Source: Rhexocercosporidium sp. MPI-PUGE-AT-0058 (lineage: Eukaryota; Ascomycota; Leotiomycetes; Helotiales). Taken from it: 64,000 nucleotides of DNA. The stretch lies in the NCBI GenBank assembly GCA_020746875.1, contig JAGTJL010000046.1, positions 1-64,000 on the forward strand. The letters are read 5' to 3'. Under the pieces are notes generated by a model. It searched no databases. It saw only the letters and a list, made by a program, of their open reading frames with translations, and was not told the origin of the DNA. The position numbers and the translations under genes were made by a program. Numbering within the stretch: position 1 is the first letter of the stretch; every line of letters begins with the position of its first letter. This document shows positions 1-11,149 of the stretch, piece by piece.

Positions 1-1700
1 AGTCCTTTGTAATTAATATATAATCGCAGTCCTCCGCTTTTCTTAAGTATAAACAGAATAGGCGCTTTTATAAAATTAGTAGACCTTTAGATCTAACCCT
101 TCTTTAAACTCGCTTCGAGGTATTCTCGGAGTATTATTAGCTTTAATTCAAAGAGTAAGTAAACGAGTCCTTATAATAATTCTTTGTTAAGTTCGAGGTC
201 GATTCGATGCTTTATTAAATAGTATTTAAGTAGCGTTTCAGCACTTATTTCGCTAAAGATTTCTTAATAATTAATATATTTTAGAAGTAACTCGGCACCT
301 TCAATAGTCTTAACGTTAAATACGACGTAATATATTTAATTCTTTCGAGTTTTTTTTATAAACTTTTTAATAAAAATAACGTTAATTTAATCCTTTTTAA
401 AAAGAAACCGCTAGGACTTCGATTAAAAGTTAATAATAAGGTTAACTTTTTTAAATTAAAGAAATCCTAAAATAAAAGTAATTCTTAAAATCTCGAAGTC
501 GTAAGTAATATACGACTGCTAATATCCTTTTATAATACTTTTATTATTAATAATATGCAATTATAAGGAATGAGTTCCGTAAATAATAACTTTTCTTCTT
601 TTAATTATAGCTAAATTAATTTAATTAATTATAAGCTTTTATCCGCATTCGATTATAAGCGCCTGAGAAATACAATTGCCTTTAACACTATTATCGAAAA
701 GTGCTCGTTCGATCCGCACTCTTCCGTTTTAAGTCCGAATTTTTATTAATATTATAATCTTTTACTATTCTTTTTTCTCGCCCGATCTTATTAATAATAA
801 AGAGATTAAGATTAAACTAATCCGTTTTTTATTTATTATAATTTTATATAATTTAGAAAAACATATTCTTTTTTTTAATAATTATAATACGTAACTTTTG
901 AGTATTTTATTATTAAATAACCTGGCTTTTTATAATAATAGCATTCCTTATTACTCGATCCTTTTGCTTTCGATTTAATACTAATAAGGATCTAATTCGT
1001 ATTATTAAACTTATTTTATTTTCGGTCTGAGTTCGAAGAAAAGATATAAAATAATTTATTATTATAAAGACGATCGTTATCCTTCTTCGGAGCCTTATCG
1101 GTATCCTTCCGGGGTTTGTTTTAATTATTTACTTTATTAATATTTTTAATACGACGAGCTAGAAATACTAGCTTTTTATAAGTTTTAATAATTCTAATAA
1201 TATTAAATTTAATAATTTCTCTTTTTAACTTAAGCTTTAATTTAGCGTAAAAAGTCCGTTATTTTATTATATTATCTTTAATTTTTAATTATTACTTTAA
1301 GTTATTAAGAAAGAATACGAAATTATTTACCGACTTATTTTTGCGTTATTAAGCGTTCTTATACCGATTAAGTACCGCGAGCTCTCGATTTCCAGGGTTT
1401 ATAATTAAGTTTAATATTTATTACTTAAACTTTTCCTAAATAAGTAAGTTTATCCCGGCTTTCGATTCGAACTCGGTTTACTTCTATTTTACTTTTTCGT
1501 CGAAAGTAAAAACGTATTCGTTAATCTTATTTTTATCCGTAATATATATTATTTTTTTATTTTAACGGAACTTTCGCTTAATATCTTAAATAAAAGACTA
1601 AGCCTTTTTAACGCTCTTACTCTTATATATTAAAAGTTTTTATATTTTAGGGATTCGTTAATGCGATATTAGGCGCATATCGAAGTCATTTCGAGGAAGT
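1..1700 (-). mobile_element. RIP-degraded Ty3/Gypsy retrotransposon, partial, off left edge
   Basis: Reading the minus strand from about position 120 down to 1 gives a reverse-transcriptase N-terminal region: a LEASLKKG-like stretch, then STNFIKAPILF, then a lysine pair and GGLRLYINYKGL. This follows the Ty3/Gypsy pattern (APVLFVKKKDG..RLCVDYRGLN) with a few stops. The rest of pol lies beyond the left edge; protease and gag would lie at about 200-1700, which is AT-rich and too degraded for me to delimit. No LTR was found inside the window. The 1700 limit is approximate. Confidence 0.6.
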
Positions 1701-2690
1701 CCCGTGAGTTCGTCACGATAGCGGTCCCCGGCCGTATTCGCGCGTTAACGCTTTCCTTTATTTATATATTCTTTATTTTTTTTTTCTTTTTATTTTCTTT
1801 ATAATATATCCGCTAATTCTCTTTTTAAATCCTTTCGCTTTTACACTACTTCTTTTAGCTCTTCGATTCGATTCTGAACTGCCTTCTCTTCTTTTTTCTT
1901 TTTAATTTATATTTAAATCTTTAAAATTCGTTATTATTTAGCTTTGATAACTGCTTCGGTATCCAAGCCTCTTTTATTATTATTCGTAAGATCTTTTAAA
2001 CCTCCGTTAAAGCGCTAGAATTATTTGCTACGCGTAAGCGAACTATCTTTAAAGTCATTTCGAAGAGTATTTAATAGTTAATTAATAGAATAAAGTAAGA
2101 GTGATTATAATATCTCTTTTACCGTTAAAGTTGTCTTCTTCTTATTTTTAGCTATTATAATTATTTTGTGAAGGCTTTAAATAAGTAACGAACTATTTTT
2201 ATATAAATAAATAAATTAAAATATAAAGTTTAAATAATAAGGAATTATTATTTAAAACGTTTAAAATATATTAATTATAATTTAAACTAATCTCTAGCCT
2301 TTTAAATCCTTTTTACTCCCCTCTGAAGTAAATAAATAAAGATATTAATACGTGATCCGTGCTAAGCCTGCAAACCTTCCGTAGAACCCCCGACCTTCCT
2401 CATACTAGATTCCACTCCTGACATAAAGCATTATTAAGACTTAAGTATATCGGCCGACGTACTTACCGCTAATATAATGCCTTATATAAATGTAATATTT
2501 GCAATTCCCGAGGTAATTATAATTAATTATTTTAAAGAGTAAATTCAGTTAATAATAAAACGACAATTATTGGAGAAGGTAGTTTTCAACGAATATTATT
2601 ATTTAATAATAAATATAAAATAATAACTAGCTTAAGGGATAGTAAATAATTTATTTAAAGAATCCGGCGTTTTTAGTAAATATATTATAT
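1701..2690. other. AT-rich tract, nothing identified
   Basis: TA-rich, stop-rich sequence with a small GC-richer patch near 2350-2420. I see no coding homology, tRNA or clear terminal repeat. It is probably part of the flanking degraded elements. Confidence 0.5.
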
Positions 2691-4450
2691 AAAAGGTTTT
2701 CTTATTTACGACGCTTTTAAAAGAAATACAAGTAATAATATACAATTAAATATATATAAAGCCGAATTAAATAAAAGAAGTAATAAAAGAAATTATTAAA
2801 AAAAACTTACGCTATTAGGTTCGAGTAGTAAAAGATAATATAAAATACGAAAATAAAGTAAAGAAGATCTGGGGGGAAGTAGGACCGGCGTCGAAAGTCT
2901 TAATATATATAATAAAAAAAGCTTTTAAAAAGAGATTAATAAAAGCGTTAAGCGTCGGGTTTTTTTACGGAAACTTATTTTTAAGTAATAAAAATAAGAT
3001 AATAACGGGTTTTTAAGAGGCTAATAAGTAAATAATAATAGTAATAACGGCGGCTAGCGAAGGGCTAAATTTAAAAGTAATAATAATAATATATATTACG
3101 GAAGCGTTTAAAATTCCAGATTATTATTAATAAATAAGACGAGCTAGCCGGAATAATAACGTAGTAAATTCGATCTTAATTATTTCGGAAAATAATTAAG
3201 GAAAACTGAGAATTAATTAAAGGCCGAGAGCGAAGGAAAAAAAGGAATTAATATAAATAGAAAAGTATAAGAGACAGATTTTATTAATATATATAAACGA
3301 AAATCTAAAGTAATATAAAAAAGGAAATATAAAGTATAATAATTACAAAGCTTAAGATTTTAATACGCGTATAATAAAACCTCTGACTTCGTTTATTAAA
3401 AAGCCGCAATTAAATATAAATACTCTTTAAGGCGTAAATTAAATATTTCTTTAATATAATAAGTTTAATATATTTACGACGTCGGTAATAATACTTTTAA
3501 TTAAATAATTTAATTTGTTAAAAAAGAATTATAATTAAATTAATACTTATGCGGCGTTTTTAAAGCCGATAATATTAAATTTAATACTAGTGAATATAAT
3601 TAAAAGTAATAAAGGATATTATTATAATAGCTTGTCTTCGAAAATAAATATTATAACTTTAAGTTTATTTTATATAATAAAAGAATCTCCGCGTATTATT
3701 GCCTTGCCTTCGAGAATTCCAGAAACACTTAAGCTTATAAATAAATAAGTATTAAGGGGTTTAAGTATAAGAAGTAAATTAAAGCGAAAGTATGCGCTAA
3801 TTATAAAGTAAAAAGGTTTGCAGATTATTAGAGCTCGAGAGACTAAAATCGAAAATAATATAAAGTTATTAAATAAAATAAAGCTTATAAATAAAAGAAT
3901 AATTATAAGTTTATATTTAAAATAGCGAAGTTTTTAATTTATATAAATATAAAAATTATTTAGCTCGGTTTTTATATAACGTAAATAAGTAATTCGGCGT
4001 ACGCTAAAGCAATAAAAAGTTAGTTATTAATAAAAGTGAATAAGAAAATAATAAGCGAGACCGCGAATATAATAAAAGGACTATTAAGAGAAAGAAGAAT
4101 AATAACGAAATATTTATAATATTAATTATAAGGAAATATAAAGAAAGCGATATATTCGTAGATTAAATATAATAATTGCGACGCGAAGCAGTTAATATAT
4201 AAGAAATAAAAGATGAAAATAATAATAATAAGGCAGAAGGTATTTAAGTCGAGGTTATATTAAAAGTATTATATACTATATAAAATAATTCTTATATTAT
4301 ATAAGAAAGCGAGTTATATATAAAATAATATTATAAAAGATATAATAATATTAAGTTAAAAGATCGAAAAGCTTAAGGATATTTTTAAGGCTTATAGGGT
4401 TCGAGAAGCGGCTAATATAAATAACTTAATCGAGGTTTTAAATAAAAGGC
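2690..4450 (+). pseudogene. RIP-degraded RecQ-like helicase, C-terminal half
   Basis: Around 2880-3240 the plus strand reads, with stops, like a superfamily 2 helicase C-terminal domain: KVLIYI..KKAFKKRLIKAL, then GFFYGNLFLSNKNKIITGF, then TAASEGLNLK (motif V region), then EAFKIPDYY and RRAS.NNNVV, which matches the RecQ Q..GRAGRD motif VI. The downstream part to about 4450 stays in similar degraded frames but I cannot name a domain. A second relic of the same broad type (DECH box) lies near 14.1-14.35 kb on the other strand. Fungal telomere-linked RecQ helicases and helicase-bearing repeats look like this. I cannot tell which this is. Confidence 0.5.
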
Positions 4451-5248
4451 TTAAAAGCAAGTAAGACGTTTTTTAGTATTAAATATAAGTGATTTTTATG
4501 TATATTATAATTTAAATTAAAATAAGATAAATTATAAAAATAATACGTCTCGATTAATAATTAAAAAAGTTATTTCTTTTATAAATCGAAAAAAGTAAAG
4601 AGCTTTTGAATATAATTATATTTTAGCCCTTGCAAATGTGGAAAGTAGAAGATATAGCTTTAATAACGCATAATAAGAATGGAATTTTAGTTAATTATTT
4701 TATAAATAAAAACTTATAAAATAATTAAATATTTAAATTATTATTTATAAGGTTAATTAATATTAAGATAAAGGGATTAATATAAGTAAGGAGAGAATAC
4801 TCGAAAAGGGGAAGTGACTAGTAGGAATATATTAAAGTAACGTGATTATTTAAAATAAAAAAAAGTATAAGTATAAATTAAAATAAATTAAAATTTAATT
4901 AAAGATTATATTAAAGTTAGTTCTTAAAGTAATATATAATAATTAAGAGTTATATATATAAAAAAAGTAAGATAATAAGCGGTTTTAAAATTACGAACGA
5001 TTTTTAATAAAGGAATAAGAATTATTGCGCTAAACTTTATTTATTAATAAAGTTAATAAGAATTATTTATTATATGTATTTTTCGTCTATTATATAAGGA
5101 CTATTGATTAAAGCTTTCGCGTATTTTTGCTGTGATTCCCTAAGGGAAAAGCTGGAAATTAGGGACAGTTTGTATAAGGAAACAAATCAAATTAACTCAA
5201 TTTGATCTAATAATAATAAATAGGCGGAGCTTTGTACTTGTTTACTTT
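4451..5248. other. AT-rich tract, nothing identified
   Basis: AT-rich degraded sequence up to the stop codon of the kinase-ankyrin gene. No coding pattern is recognised. The last ~150 bp are more balanced and are likely 3' UTR of the gene at 5249. Confidence 0.5.
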
Positions 5249-8200
5249 TTAATTACTTGCTTTTTTATGTTTAAGGGCATCTTCACCGGCACAGCAACCT
5301 GACTCACCCATCAACCCCCCCCCCCCATCCAGAGTTCCATCAGTCAGAAAAGGGCAAACCATACTTTCATCAACGCCCAGTCGACTCCAAGCTCTCAGCT
5401 TCTCTATGTGCGCCTTCGCAGCCGCTTCATCCACGCTTCCCGATTCGACCCCACCTCGCTCAAGGAGCTCCAAATGCTCTGCGACATTGATCTCCTGACA
5501 TACAAAACCCTTCAGTTCAGTCAATCGCCACATTTTCTCACTCATTCTGTACATAAAACCGCCATATTTTTTGTGTCTTCCCCCTTTCCCTACCAGAAGT
5601 TTCTGCATGCGCGCCACGTTTGCCCGATACTCATTCACCGCTGCTTTGTACTCTGTGGGCTTTCCCAGCTTGTCGAGTTTGTGTGTCTGTTGCAGGAACT
5701 CGTGCACCTTGTACTGACGCCGGGCCGAGACGTCCATGGGCGTCTCCCCATCACCGTTCAGGAGGTTCCAGTCAACATCTTCCTGTTCGAGCTCCTTGAG
5801 GGCGTCCCGATTGCCTGTCTCAACCGCCATGTGCACAGCGGCACCACCATCGCCACTGAGCACGTTCAGGTATTCTGGCTCCGGATATTTGTCGATGATG
5901 GCGGAAATGATTTGGCGCGGGGCCCGCGGCGTGAACTCTGTTTCCCATTCGGCAAGAATCACAGATATGTGAAGGATGGAGAGGCTTTCATTGGAAGGGG
6001 ACCCTGCAGGCTTCCACGCATTGAAGAATTCTTCAGCACTTGGCGGAGTAAGCCCGAGAAGAAATAGAACTCGGTTGTCGGTATTGCTGTACTTTCGACT
6101 CTTGACGATGAGACGTGCTAGGAGAGTGGTCTCGTCGCCGCGCTTATCCACGCGGCGGCAGTGCACGTCACACTGCTGAGTCTCGTATAGTTTGCGAGCG
6201 CGTGACTCGTACCCGCCAATGACGGCCAGCTCGAAGGCAGAAAGAGGGTTGTCATCCGTTGCAATGGGTAGAGGGCTGCCTTCAGGCGGTAAATTGCTTG
6301 GCTCACCTTTCGGTTCCATGACCGTGTACCCGCCTGGACCGGGTCTTATGGCGAACGTTATTTTGAAGCCGCCCTGGGACGTCTTCTGCTCAAGGATGTC
6401 TTCGCGATCGTCCGGGCCAATTGTTTCGCGAAGCTTCTCATCCCGGATCAGATCAAGTTTGAGCTTTGACGCAGTGTTCGCTTCCAATCGTTCCTTGATG
6501 CAATAGAGGTAGTCCACGAAATCTGCAGTTTTGTGACCCTGTATCGATGCCTTGAGCTTGAGCGTACACTCGGAGTCCCGCGCCTCTCTCTCGGCAATTG
6601 GCAGAAGGTAGTCAATTGCCCTCGAATCTTCGACGTCCAATGCAATTTGTAGGGTTCTGACTAGGTTCCTTGTGGTGGGCTCCAGCTTTAAAAACCGCAG
6701 ATGATTCAACACAAAAGGTTGGCCATACAGGGATGCTGCAGTAAAGACGGAATGCCTGGCTTGTGTCTGAACGTCCCAGCAAACTGCGTGACCCTGTGCG
6801 CCACGTTTCAGGAGGAAAGTGATTGTGTCCTCACACTTTTTGATGTGATCTTTTCCATGCAACAACACTCGATCATACATGCCCTGGTACCAATAGTCCA
6901 CAGCGCACCAAAGCGGAGTGACGTTTAGAGTGTGTGTTTCATAACACATCCAGTCCAAAAGCTGTTCGTACTCCTTATCTTCCGGCAAGAGCGCTTCGAG
7001 TATTTCTGACACATGTAGTCTTGCAGCATAATGGACTGGTGAGTATGTCCGTCCCTTTTGTTCTGCAGGTAAGGTTCCCGCGTATTTTTCATACTTTTTG
7101 GAACCACTGAACGCATCCGCGCCCACTGCGATGAGTGCAGAAACTGCAGCAAGGTTCCCATGTCGCACCGCACAGAGGAGAGGCGTCGCATTCAAAATGG
7201 TGTCAGCCAAATCAGTTTGGCCAAAGGTATATCGCGTCTGAAGGTCGCAGCGGGCCTCTAGATCTGCGCCCCTCTCCTTGAGCAGCTCTGCTAAAGGAAT
7301 CATATCTTCATCTCGAAAGCGCGCCAAGTAGTGTAGTGGCGTCATACCGGAATCTTCGTCCCTCATCGACGCACCATGCTCGATAAGAAGCCTTGCAATC
7401 CTACAGTCACCCTTCCGACAAGCATTCATCAGAAGAGAAGTACCCATACCAGAGCTCATATCCGCATCTATGTTTGGTAGTTCGAGGATCCTCTCGAAGC
7501 TGAGATACCAGCCTTCGGCAAGCAAGTACCTGCAGATCAGTGGGAGCACCTCTCTCAATTCATTGTTGTCTTTGAGGTAGTCACTTTCCGAATATGCCTG
7601 GTCTGAGGTCTCAGAGATGCTAACTCCCCGTCGAATGTCCGAAACCACCATTGCTTTCCCGTCCTGCAATGCCTCGGCGTATCTTTCCGGATTCAAATGT
7701 TTGAGTCGGGACGAAGCAAGTCGACTTCCTACCACGGCCTGTATATAGAGCCAGTTCTCCTCGACCTCTTGTTCTATGGGGTTCGGCATTCCCATCCAAT
7801 CCAGGATCATCCCTAATGTAGTGCGACTTTGTTGATGTCCAATTCTGGCGGAAAGCAATAGATATTTGCCAGCTTCGCTAAGTGACGGTGACGAACTGGC
7901 GGCCGACCGGTGACTCCCAATGAGAAATGTTGCCATTGCGTATGCCGCGAGGCAGCGCGAGGCCTCGTCGTACGAGTCTGAATCCGCGACCTCTCGTATT
8001 TGAGTGACCACCTCGGCAGCGACGTGGCCTGGCAAGCGCCTTAGCCTGCTAAAATGGGTATTATACTAGACGTATTAACTAGGTCCAGGGAATGCGGGCG
8101 GTACTGCTTACCGAAATGATCCTCTCTGCCCGTGGGGGAAGGGATACAAATGAGTGCTTCTTTTCTGTGTCTCTCTGTTTCATTGCTTTGGTATGTTCTT

Positions 8201-9599
8201 TGGATAGTTCAGCGTGAGGGTGATGGAGTACTGGCATGGGAGATTCGGGATCGGATTCTTGTCTCCTATCTATGGCGGCAGTGTACCAGCGTATAATGTC
8301 TTCAATTTCCCCGAGTTTGGTACCATAAATATCTGAGATGAGTTAGACACAACCTCCCCCAATAAACCCACGAAGACGTGGAATGGAGATGACTGGAGGC
8401 TTACTAGGGCAAAGATATACGTCTTTTTCAAGCCTGTCCAGCGTTTCAAAGACCTGGACATTGTCTTGGGCAGTAAACGTGATCTCGCGGTGGAGCATAG
8501 TTCTCAGGAGTTTAAGAGGCAGCATAGCTCCAGCCTCCTGAACGCCTTCCTCATCGGACAGCATCAACCGAAAGAAGAAGGATATGAGTGTCGACAGATC
8601 GCCTGTGAAGAGAGCCGACCCACACGACTCGGCTTCCTCCTGCATTCTTATGATAAGGCTTGCAAGAGCTCCATCTTCGGTCTTGAGGTCGTGCAGTGAC
8701 ATTCCACCGTCGCCTGACTTTTGAACCTGTTCAAGCACTGCATACATAGGGTGTCCTATCAACAGAAGTGAGGCGACAAGAGATAACGAATAGATATCAG
8801 CTTGACGGAGTTCTTGAGGGCCAAGGAACTCCGAAGCTTTTGGACTTTGCCACAATGGCGTCCCTGAATCAAGTTTGGTTCGACCCTCGAGTTCGGACTC
8901 CAAGAGGGAGCACCCAAAGTCAGCAAGCTTTGCATTCGGTCTGCCTTCGTTGTCAATGTAAACCAGGATATTTTCTGGCTTCATGTCTGCGTGAATGACA
9001 CCGACATTGTGGACAGCATGCAAACCTTGAAAGCAATGGACTGATAGGCGTAGCCTGTCTCGTGCATTTATCTCGGCAGTGTTCTGGAGATATGTCGATA
9101 GATCGCCACCTTCGGCAGTCTCCAAAACTAAAACGGGCATCACACTGCGGTCCCTGCCGTTGCATATTTCCCAGCAGATACCTAGCATATTTATGATGTT
9201 CTCGTGCTTCTGAAGATGGTCGCTCTGGAGAATCGCGATTTCAGCGCTGATCGAATCCAACACTTTTTGGCCTGGGACCGAACGCCCATCCACTGCCGTT
9301 TTAGGCGTTCGAAGTATAACATTGTTGTGTTGGAGAAGAACAAAGCGATGAATCATATCGACTTTAAATTTCGAATCAATGTATTTCAGTAGGGTATCCG
9401 GCTGGCTTCGCACGACATGGAATGAGCCTCCAGTCGCAAGGGGAGGTTCCCTTTCGAAGACCTTTTCTTCAATGCAAATGTTGGCAAGCAATTCTTCTCT
9501 CGCGAAAGGAGAGGCGCCTATCGCATCAATGGCTGTAGTGAGCAATGGCAATAGCCCTGGCATGGGTTGCTCTGAATCTTCCCGGCGGTCTGCCATCAT
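5249..9599 (-). CDS. Protein kinase-Sel1-like-ankyrin repeat protein, three exons, 1410 aa
   Basis: Exons 9599-8405, 8332-8112 and 8065-5249 (4233 nt). Intron 1 (72 bp) has GTAAGC, a CTAAC branch site and CAG; intron 2 (46 bp) has GTAAGC and TAG. The third exon has no ATG at its 5' end (only a TTG), so it is not a separate gene. Residues ~45-400 form a Ser/Thr kinase-like fold: degenerate glycine loop (ATGGSF), VILR where VAIK is usual (Arg97 replaces Lys; Lys100 is close), IHADMKPEN with Asp205, and DFG at 227-229. After the second splice comes a Sel1-like stretch, then several ankyrin repeats (GTSLLMNACRKGD.., MTPLHYLARF.., SPVHYAARL.., AAVHMAVETGN..). A C12 run at 5315-5326 encodes glycines near the C-terminus. 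Kinase-ankyrin order is that of RIPK4/ANKK1; the role is inferred as signalling, perhaps cell death. Activity is uncertain because of the Lys change. Confidence 0.85.
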
Positions 9600-10071
9600 G
9601 GACCCTCTCGTCTGCGAAGAGCCTGAGTGGTCTCTAACAAGTTTGAGGGGCCTTGGTTCAAATTATCTTATAAGGCAGATCGATCAGATCGACCAAGGAG
9701 TTTGAAAGAGTATACAGTCGCTTGCAAAATCGGCTTTCCCCTTGCATGTGCTTTTGAAAGAATTTACCCCGCCTTTCAAACAGGGGTCTCAAATCCGCCT
9801 CACCAGAATTTGGTCAAGCGCATGTCATAGTCCCTTAGCCCCCTCAGCTTTGTTATCGTCGATCATCTTTTCGTCCTCTGGGCTACAGTCCTGCAAAATC
9901 TTATTAGCATTTCTTGAACAACTATCCTACAAGAGTACAGTAAGTTCCTGCGGCCGGGCTGAAGTAAATCGCAAGGCGTCTCCCTGTGCCACTTGCTTAG
10001 CCTGAGGAATCTTGCCATCTTAAATTCCACAAACAAGAGTCGACTGGATGTTTCTGGCATGAATTTCAATC
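9600..10071. promoter_or_regulatory. Upstream region of the kinase-ankyrin gene
   Basis: Non-coding interval of normal composition upstream of the minus-strand ATG at 9599. It presumably holds the promoter. I see no named site; small ORFs here have no recognisable content. Confidence 0.35.
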
Positions 10072-10410
10072 ATGTCATCGTTACATGATGCAGATGAATA
10101 TATGGGAAGGCTGCAAACAGACGTCAATTCCTTCTGGCTGGGAAGAAAATTGAGACTTATTAGCCTGTCAGGATTGCCATTCTTGACTCCGGAATTGGAT
10201 GCCAACCATCTGATCGACCAGTATATTCAAGAATACATGGATGTCTTGTCGGAAACAGAAGACAATCTCGACAAGACTGGGCACGGCACGAACGGGGTGC
10301 TTGTGACATTAGCTGCTATCCCAGACGCACATGCACGAGTATTCGAGGAAGAGCCAAGGGATCCAAAGACACCCATCTGTGGTTGCCCGGGTATTGTATG
10401 TTCGTCTTAG
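10072..10410 (+). pseudogene. Subtilase (S8)-like fragment, 112 aa, catalytic Asp apparently lost
   Basis: ATG at 10072. Residues around 66-86 read DKTGHGTNGVLVTLAAIPDA, which fits the subtilase histidine block (GHGT..A..L...APDA). About 35 residues upstream, where subtilases have a D[ST]G aspartate block, the sequence is LISLSGLPF: the Asp position carries Leu. No oxyanion-hole or GTS-serine block follows; the frame stops at 10410 and I find no convincing continuing exon. It is most likely a decayed remnant, or a short pseudoprotease. It sits between the kinase-ankyrin and HeLo-pseudokinase genes. Subtilisin-like proteases partner death effectors in some fungi (HET-Q2 with HET-Q1 in Podospora), so the location may matter. 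The family call is moderate at best. Confidence 0.4.
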
Positions 10411-11149
10411 TCATGCGTCCTTTACGGATCTCTGAACTAATTGAGAACCAAGGCAATAAAACATGCCATAGCTGAATAGAAGTGCATGTGATAGCAATGT
10501 CTTTGGGTTTCCCAGACGGACACATGGAAGTGCATGTGAAAGGAAGCCGGTTTTGTAAGCGACGGCAATCACTGTTGCCCGTTCTGTGGTAGGGGGAGCA
10601 GCTATGCCCGTGCGACGGTGGTGGTATAGATATCAGGCGGCAGAGACAGACATCGACCCCTGGGCCTTTGTACGACGTGAAGGAGCTTGCGATCTGCAAC
10701 CAACTTCCCACCGCCTGCAGAAATCATTAGCAAATCCTTAGCATAGCCACCAGCGCTGAAGTCCTTATACCATTTCCTTCATTGGTGGCAATTTCCTAGC
10801 TGAAAAAATGGGGTAATCCGCAAAGCAAGCTACAGAACGCCCACTAAATCATGTGCAACAATTCCCGACCACTTGCATGCCCGTTTCAATGCATTTAGCG
10901 CTCAAAAACGGACGGTTTCTCCATCCGCACTTTGCCCCCGTCACTCACAAATTCCCCTTCCACTTCCACTTCCCCTTCTACAGAATATTCTCCTCTTTCT
11001 GCTCTTCTGGGACAACCTCTTCGCTCACTTTCCTCCTCTCTCCAGGTCTCACTGATAATAATCTGAGCAAGCAAATCATACTCTCGTATTGCAGATGATT
11101 GCTATCCCTCCAGAACCTCCCACGCTAGATTGCTCATCGCGTAACCAAG
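10411..11149. promoter_or_regulatory. Upstream region of the HeLo-pseudokinase gene
   Basis: Non-coding, ordinary composition, with a pyrimidine-rich run (TTCCCCTTCCACTTCC type) at about 10950-11045 just upstream of the ATG, typical of filamentous-fungal core promoters. No specific operator is recognised. Confidence 0.4.

Noticed and set aside
4150..4440. Tad-like LINE with a zinc-knuckle ORF
   Set aside because: I first read degraded Cys positions here, but the upstream helicase motifs explain the tract better and no LINE RT motif was found.
5408..6067. 219-aa plus-strand ORF
   Set aside because: Antisense to ankyrin coding sequence with no domain of its own.
5249..8035. Ankyrin ORF as an independent 928-aa gene
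   Set aside because: Its apparent start is TTG; in-frame splicing to the upstream kinase gives a complete and consistent model.
8270..8461. Separate small gene overlapping the kinase end
   Set aside because: It covers intron 1 of the kinase-ankyrin gene in another frame and shows no homology.
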